NCBI GenBank assembly: GCA_001563885.1
Contig: LKMM01000125.1
Location: forward strand, 1 to 7,320
From: Natrialbaceae archaeon B1-Br10_E2g27
Lineage (GTDB): Archaea; Halobacteriota; Halobacteria; Halobacteriales; Natrialbaceae
Direction of reading: 5' to 3'
Length of the DNA stretch: 7,320 nt
In this document: positions 5,962 through 7,320 of the stretch, piece by piece
How positions within the stretch are numbered: position 1 is the stretch's first letter
How the letters are laid out: each line of letters starts with the position of its first letter
The notes under the pieces: generated by a model
The model's database searches: none
Told to the model about the DNA's origin: nothing
Seen by the model: the letters and a program-made list of their open reading frames with translations, nothing else
Position numbers and translations under genes: made by a program

Positions 5962-6519
5962 ACTCGGGTGCTCGCCACCCGACAACAGATAGTACGAGAC
6001 GGCAAGTACGGTTCGCCCATCACGGATCTCGCCGTCTGCGACGGCTTCGTGCAGACGCTCGAACGACGTCGGATCGACGCGGATGCTCTCGTTGAAATCG
6101 AGTTGCTGTTGGGCGGTCGGCTGACAGCCACGCGCGACGAAAAAATGGAGAACGGCGTCGGCGATCCCGTTTGCCGGTTCGACCGTCACCAGGGGCTCTA
6201 CGGAGTCGGCTTCGTAGCCTGTTTCTTCTGTGAGTTCGCGGCGGGCAGCCATCTCGAGGTCGTCGTCGTCGGGTTCGACCGAGCCGACGGGGAGTCCCCG
6301 ATTGACCCGAGAGACAGCCTGACGCCACTCTTCGATACAGACGACGTTTCCGTCGGGGTCGAACGGGAGGATACAGACGCTCGCCGGCTCCGAGAGGTAA
6401 TCGAAGTCCGTCTCGGTGCCATCGGGCAATCGAACGTCGTCGTTAACGACGTCGAAGCCGGGACAGGTGTACGCTACCTCTCGGTCGAGGGTCTCCCACG
6501 CGAGCGGATCGCTGTTCAT
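5959..6519 (-). CDS. Nudix hydrolase, ADP-ribose pyrophosphatase-like
   Basis: This 186-residue cytosolic enzyme should hydrolyse a nucleoside diphosphate linked to another group. The pattern ILPFDPDGNVVCIEEWRQAV followed by GLPVGSVEP resembles ADP-ribose pyrophosphatases (NudF-like), but the substrate is not proved. The Nudix box runs from G79 to Y102. Its catalytic end, REL-TEETGY (R94, E95, E98, E99, G101), is intact and would bind Mg2+ or Mn2+. The front end is atypical: one extra residue separates G79 from the catalytic part compared with GX5EX7REUXEEXGU, and the usual first Glu is replaced by Asp in a run of four Asp. The stop is TAA. The gene is divergent from the PadR gene across a 170-nt spacer, which makes control by that regulator possible. 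Confidence 0.88.
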   Translation of the reverse strand: MNSDPLAWETLDREVAYTCPGFDVVNDDVRLPDGTETDFDYLSEPASVCILPFDPDGNVVCIEEWRQAVSRVNRGLPVGSVEPDDDDLEMAARRELTEETGYEADSVEPLVTVEPANGIADAVLHFFVARGCQPTAQQQLDFNESIRVDPTSFERLHEAVADGEIRDGRTVLAVSYYLLSGGEHPS

Positions 6520-6542
6520 ACGACGTGGTAGGGGCGAACGTC

Positions 6543-6552
6543 ACAAAAGCAC
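6543..6552 (-). promoter_or_regulatory. TATA-like box of the Nudix gene
   Basis: The minus strand reads GCTTTTGTGA here, centred about 28 nt before the ATG at 6519, the distance expected for a leaderless transcript. The match to a TATA box is modest. Confidence 0.35.
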
Positions 6553-6615
6553 CTCGTCACGCTCGGATCGACTCGGTCGGAATTCGGGTTGTACTACGCC
6601 TAGGCCGTCGGTTCT

Positions 6616-6632
6616 CGAGGAGTATCTCCTCG
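6616..6632. promoter_or_regulatory. 7-3-7 inverted repeat upstream of the PadR promoter
   Basis: CGAGGAG-TAT-CTCCTCG is a perfect inverted repeat lying 9 nt upstream of the PadR-gene TATA box, beside the expected TFB-binding site, and about 97 nt before the Nudix start. A dimeric winged-helix regulator could bind it and affect either promoter. It does not match the ATGT-N8-ACAT pattern of bacterial PadR. Confidence 0.4.
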
Positions 6633-6641
6633 TACCACGTC

Positions 6642-6647
6642 TATAAC
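6642..6647 (+). promoter_or_regulatory. TATA box of the PadR-family gene
   Basis: TATAAC fits an archaeal TATA box. Transcription would start near 6670, leaving a leader of about 20 nt, and GAGG at 6679-6682, seven bases before the ATG, could serve as a ribosome-binding site. This gene would thus be one of the few here with a leader. Confidence 0.5.
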
Positions 6648-6683
6648 AAAGCCACGAATCGGTGAACGTCGGGACTCAGAGGA

Positions 6684-6697
6684 TGATCCATGGATCA
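6684..6697. promoter_or_regulatory. 14-nt perfect palindrome over the PadR start codon
   Basis: TGATCCATGGATCA is fully self-complementary and has the ATG at its centre. It could be an autoregulatory site or an RNA hairpin affecting initiation. Chance remains possible, because half of it is coding sequence (MDQ). Confidence 0.25.
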
Positions 6698-6965
6698 ACT
6701 CACTGGATTTCAGCGTGACCTGTTGTACGTTATCGCCGGCAAAGACCGTCCGTCAGGACAGGAAATTCTCGACGATATCAACCACTATATCGATCAGCCG
6801 GTCACGCACGGCCGACTGTATCCAAACCTCGACACCCTCGTCGAGAAAGAACTCGTCGAGAAAGGCCAACTCGACCGCCGGACGAACTACTACGCCCTGA
6901 CACCCAAAGGCCAACGGGCGTTACAACGCCGTCAGGAGTGGGTCAATCAATACGTGGACGTCTAG
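6690..6965 (+). CDS. Small PadR-family transcriptional regulator
   Basis: This 91-residue protein is a single winged helix-turn-helix domain. Residues 5-17 (TGFQRDLLYVIAG) form the first helix typical of haloarchaeal PadR proteins. GQEILDDINHY forms the second, and THGRLYPNLDTLVEKELV (39-56) is the recognition helix with the family's LYPxLxxLxxxGLV-like pattern. The wing is KGQLDRRTNYYALTPKG (58-74), and a last helix (75-90) would give dimer contacts. It lacks the long C-terminal domain of PadR proper. A similar short architecture occurs in RosR of Halobacterium, but orthology cannot be claimed. The gene is divergent from the Nudix gene. Its TAG stop (6963-6965) is formed by the CTAG that begins repeat element B, so the 3' end abuts the element directly. 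The ending NQYVDV still looks natural for the family. Confidence 0.9.
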   Translation: MDQLTGFQRDLLYVIAGKDRPSGQEILDDINHYIDQPVTHGRLYPNLDTLVEKELVEKGQLDRRTNYYALTPKGQRALQRRQEWVNQYVDV

Positions 6966-7049
6966 TACTCCGCCAAGCGTCGACTGATGGGCCGAACCGA
7001 CACCCGCCGACTGGTTCGACCCATCAGTTCAGGCTTGCCAAAGCACTAG
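6962..7049 (+). repeat. CTAG-bounded 88-nt hairpin element, copy B
   Basis: Same element and orientation as copy A, with one difference in 88 bases: T to C in the left inner arm (GGGTCG becomes GGGCCG), which breaks one stem pair on this strand. The first CTAG supplies the PadR stop codon, and the last CTAG is shared with copy C. Near-identity with copy A over a distance of 1.1 kb implies recent duplication or gene conversion. Confidence 0.88.
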
Positions 7050-7133
7050 TGGCGATCCAAGCCTGAACTGATGGGTGAAACCGAGAGTCGTCGTCCGGTT
7101 TCACTCATCGGTCGACGCTTGGAGCGGTACTAG
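7046..7133 (-). repeat. CTAG-bounded 88-nt hairpin element, copy C (inverted, diverged)
   Basis: Reverse-complemented, this copy matches copy A at about 63 of 88 positions with no gaps. Conserved stretches are CTAGTAC, CCAAGCGTCGA, ACCCATCAGTTCAGGCTTG and ACTAG, while the 14-nt loop is almost wholly different. In the inner stem two base pairs have changed on both sides (CGAACC/GGTTCG to GAAACC/GGTTTC), so pairing is kept. Length and CTAG spacing are identical to A and B. It shares its left CTAG with copy B. Confidence 0.8.
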
Positions 7134-7154
7134 TAATCAGTCGGCTGTACACGA

Positions 7155-7320
7155 ATGCCTGGAGCCAAGAACGGTAAACCGGCTTCACAGATCGACCATC
7201 CACGAGAGAAACGCACCGGCTTCGAGCCGGGGTGGCTACTCCGCTCTGTGCTTTTCTGGCTAATCGGTGTCGCCGTAAGCAGCTGTGAACGGAAGAAACA
7301 GCCCCGTACAAACCCGTACG
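7155..7320 (+). CDS. Possible start of an unknown membrane protein (partial)
   Basis: From the ATG at 7155 the frame stays open for 55 codons to the right edge. It begins MPGAKNGKPASQIDHPREKR and contains a hydrophobic stretch, WLLRSVLFWLIGVAVSS, at about residues 27-43, followed by a basic segment. Residues before the hydrophobic stretch are polar, as in small single-pass haloarchaeal membrane proteins. Codon third positions are less GC-rich than in the neighbouring genes, and no convincing TATA box lies at the right distance. I do not recognise a family. It could also be non-coding. Confidence 0.35.
   Translation, partial: MPGAKNGKPASQIDHPREKRTGFEPGWLLRSVLFWLIGVAVSSCERKKQPRTNPY

Noticed and set aside
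5959..6531. 187-codon plus-strand frame opposite the Nudix gene
   Set aside because: The minus strand carries an intact Nudix motif. The plus frame is its shadow.
6523..6640. Inverted pair TACCACGT (minus 6530-6523, plus 6633-6640) in the Nudix-PadR spacer
   Set aside because: An 8-nt match in a spacer of this size has a fair chance of arising randomly, and the two sites lie at different positions relative to their promoters.
5847..7133. CRISPR array
   Set aside because: Only three copies, one far away and one inverted, each palindromic over its full 88 nt, without regular unique spacers.
7225..7240. GGCTACTCCGCTCTG as a fragment of another repeat element
   Set aside because: Only 9 bases match the element end and no CTAG or stem accompanies it.
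7105..7311. 68-codon minus-strand frame at the right end as a transposase remnant
   Set aside because: No catalytic motif or family resemblance, and it runs into the repeat element.

Overview
The window looks like chromosome of a halophilic archaeon, most likely of the Natrialbaceae type (inference). The grounds are strongly acidic proteins, GC-ending codons, promoters whose TATA box lies about 25 nt before the start codon (leaderless style), archaea-only tRNA modification enzymes, a stand-alone HalOD1 domain, a strong excess of CTCGAG and a near absence of CTAG. No species can be named from sequence alone.

Left part (1-4324) is housekeeping. At the left edge is the first 22 codons of an unknown leftward gene whose promoter carries overlapping inverted repeats. 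Then come arcS (archaeosine synthase), a small membrane-anchored TRAM-domain protein, a rightward stand-alone HalOD1 protein, and tgtA (archaeosine tRNA-guanine transglycosylase). TgtA places preQ0 at position 15 in the tRNA D-loop. ArcS then acts on that base to make archaeosine. The two enzymes are related: both keep the zinc site, only TgtA keeps both catalytic aspartates, and only ArcS keeps a C-terminal PUA domain.

Middle part (4325-5808) holds a 341-nt non-coding stretch, then a gene for a secreted, extremely acidic protein of 380 residues. It is built from five short blocks with a strict five-residue period, separated by Asp/Glu/Asn linkers that contain calcium-loop-like motifs. I do not know its function.

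Right part (5809-7320) is accessory. A leftward Nudix hydrolase and a divergent small PadR-family regulator are bracketed by two nearly identical 88-bp hairpin elements in the same orientation (87 of 88 bases equal). A third, diverged copy follows the second in inverted orientation. All three are bounded by CTAG and have exactly the same 84-nt spacing between CTAGs, the last two share one CTAG, and the inner stem shows compensatory changes. This small repeat family is the most interesting unexplained signal here. One copy supplies the stop codon of the PadR gene. Past the repeats, an unrecognised reading frame with one membrane segment runs off the right edge.
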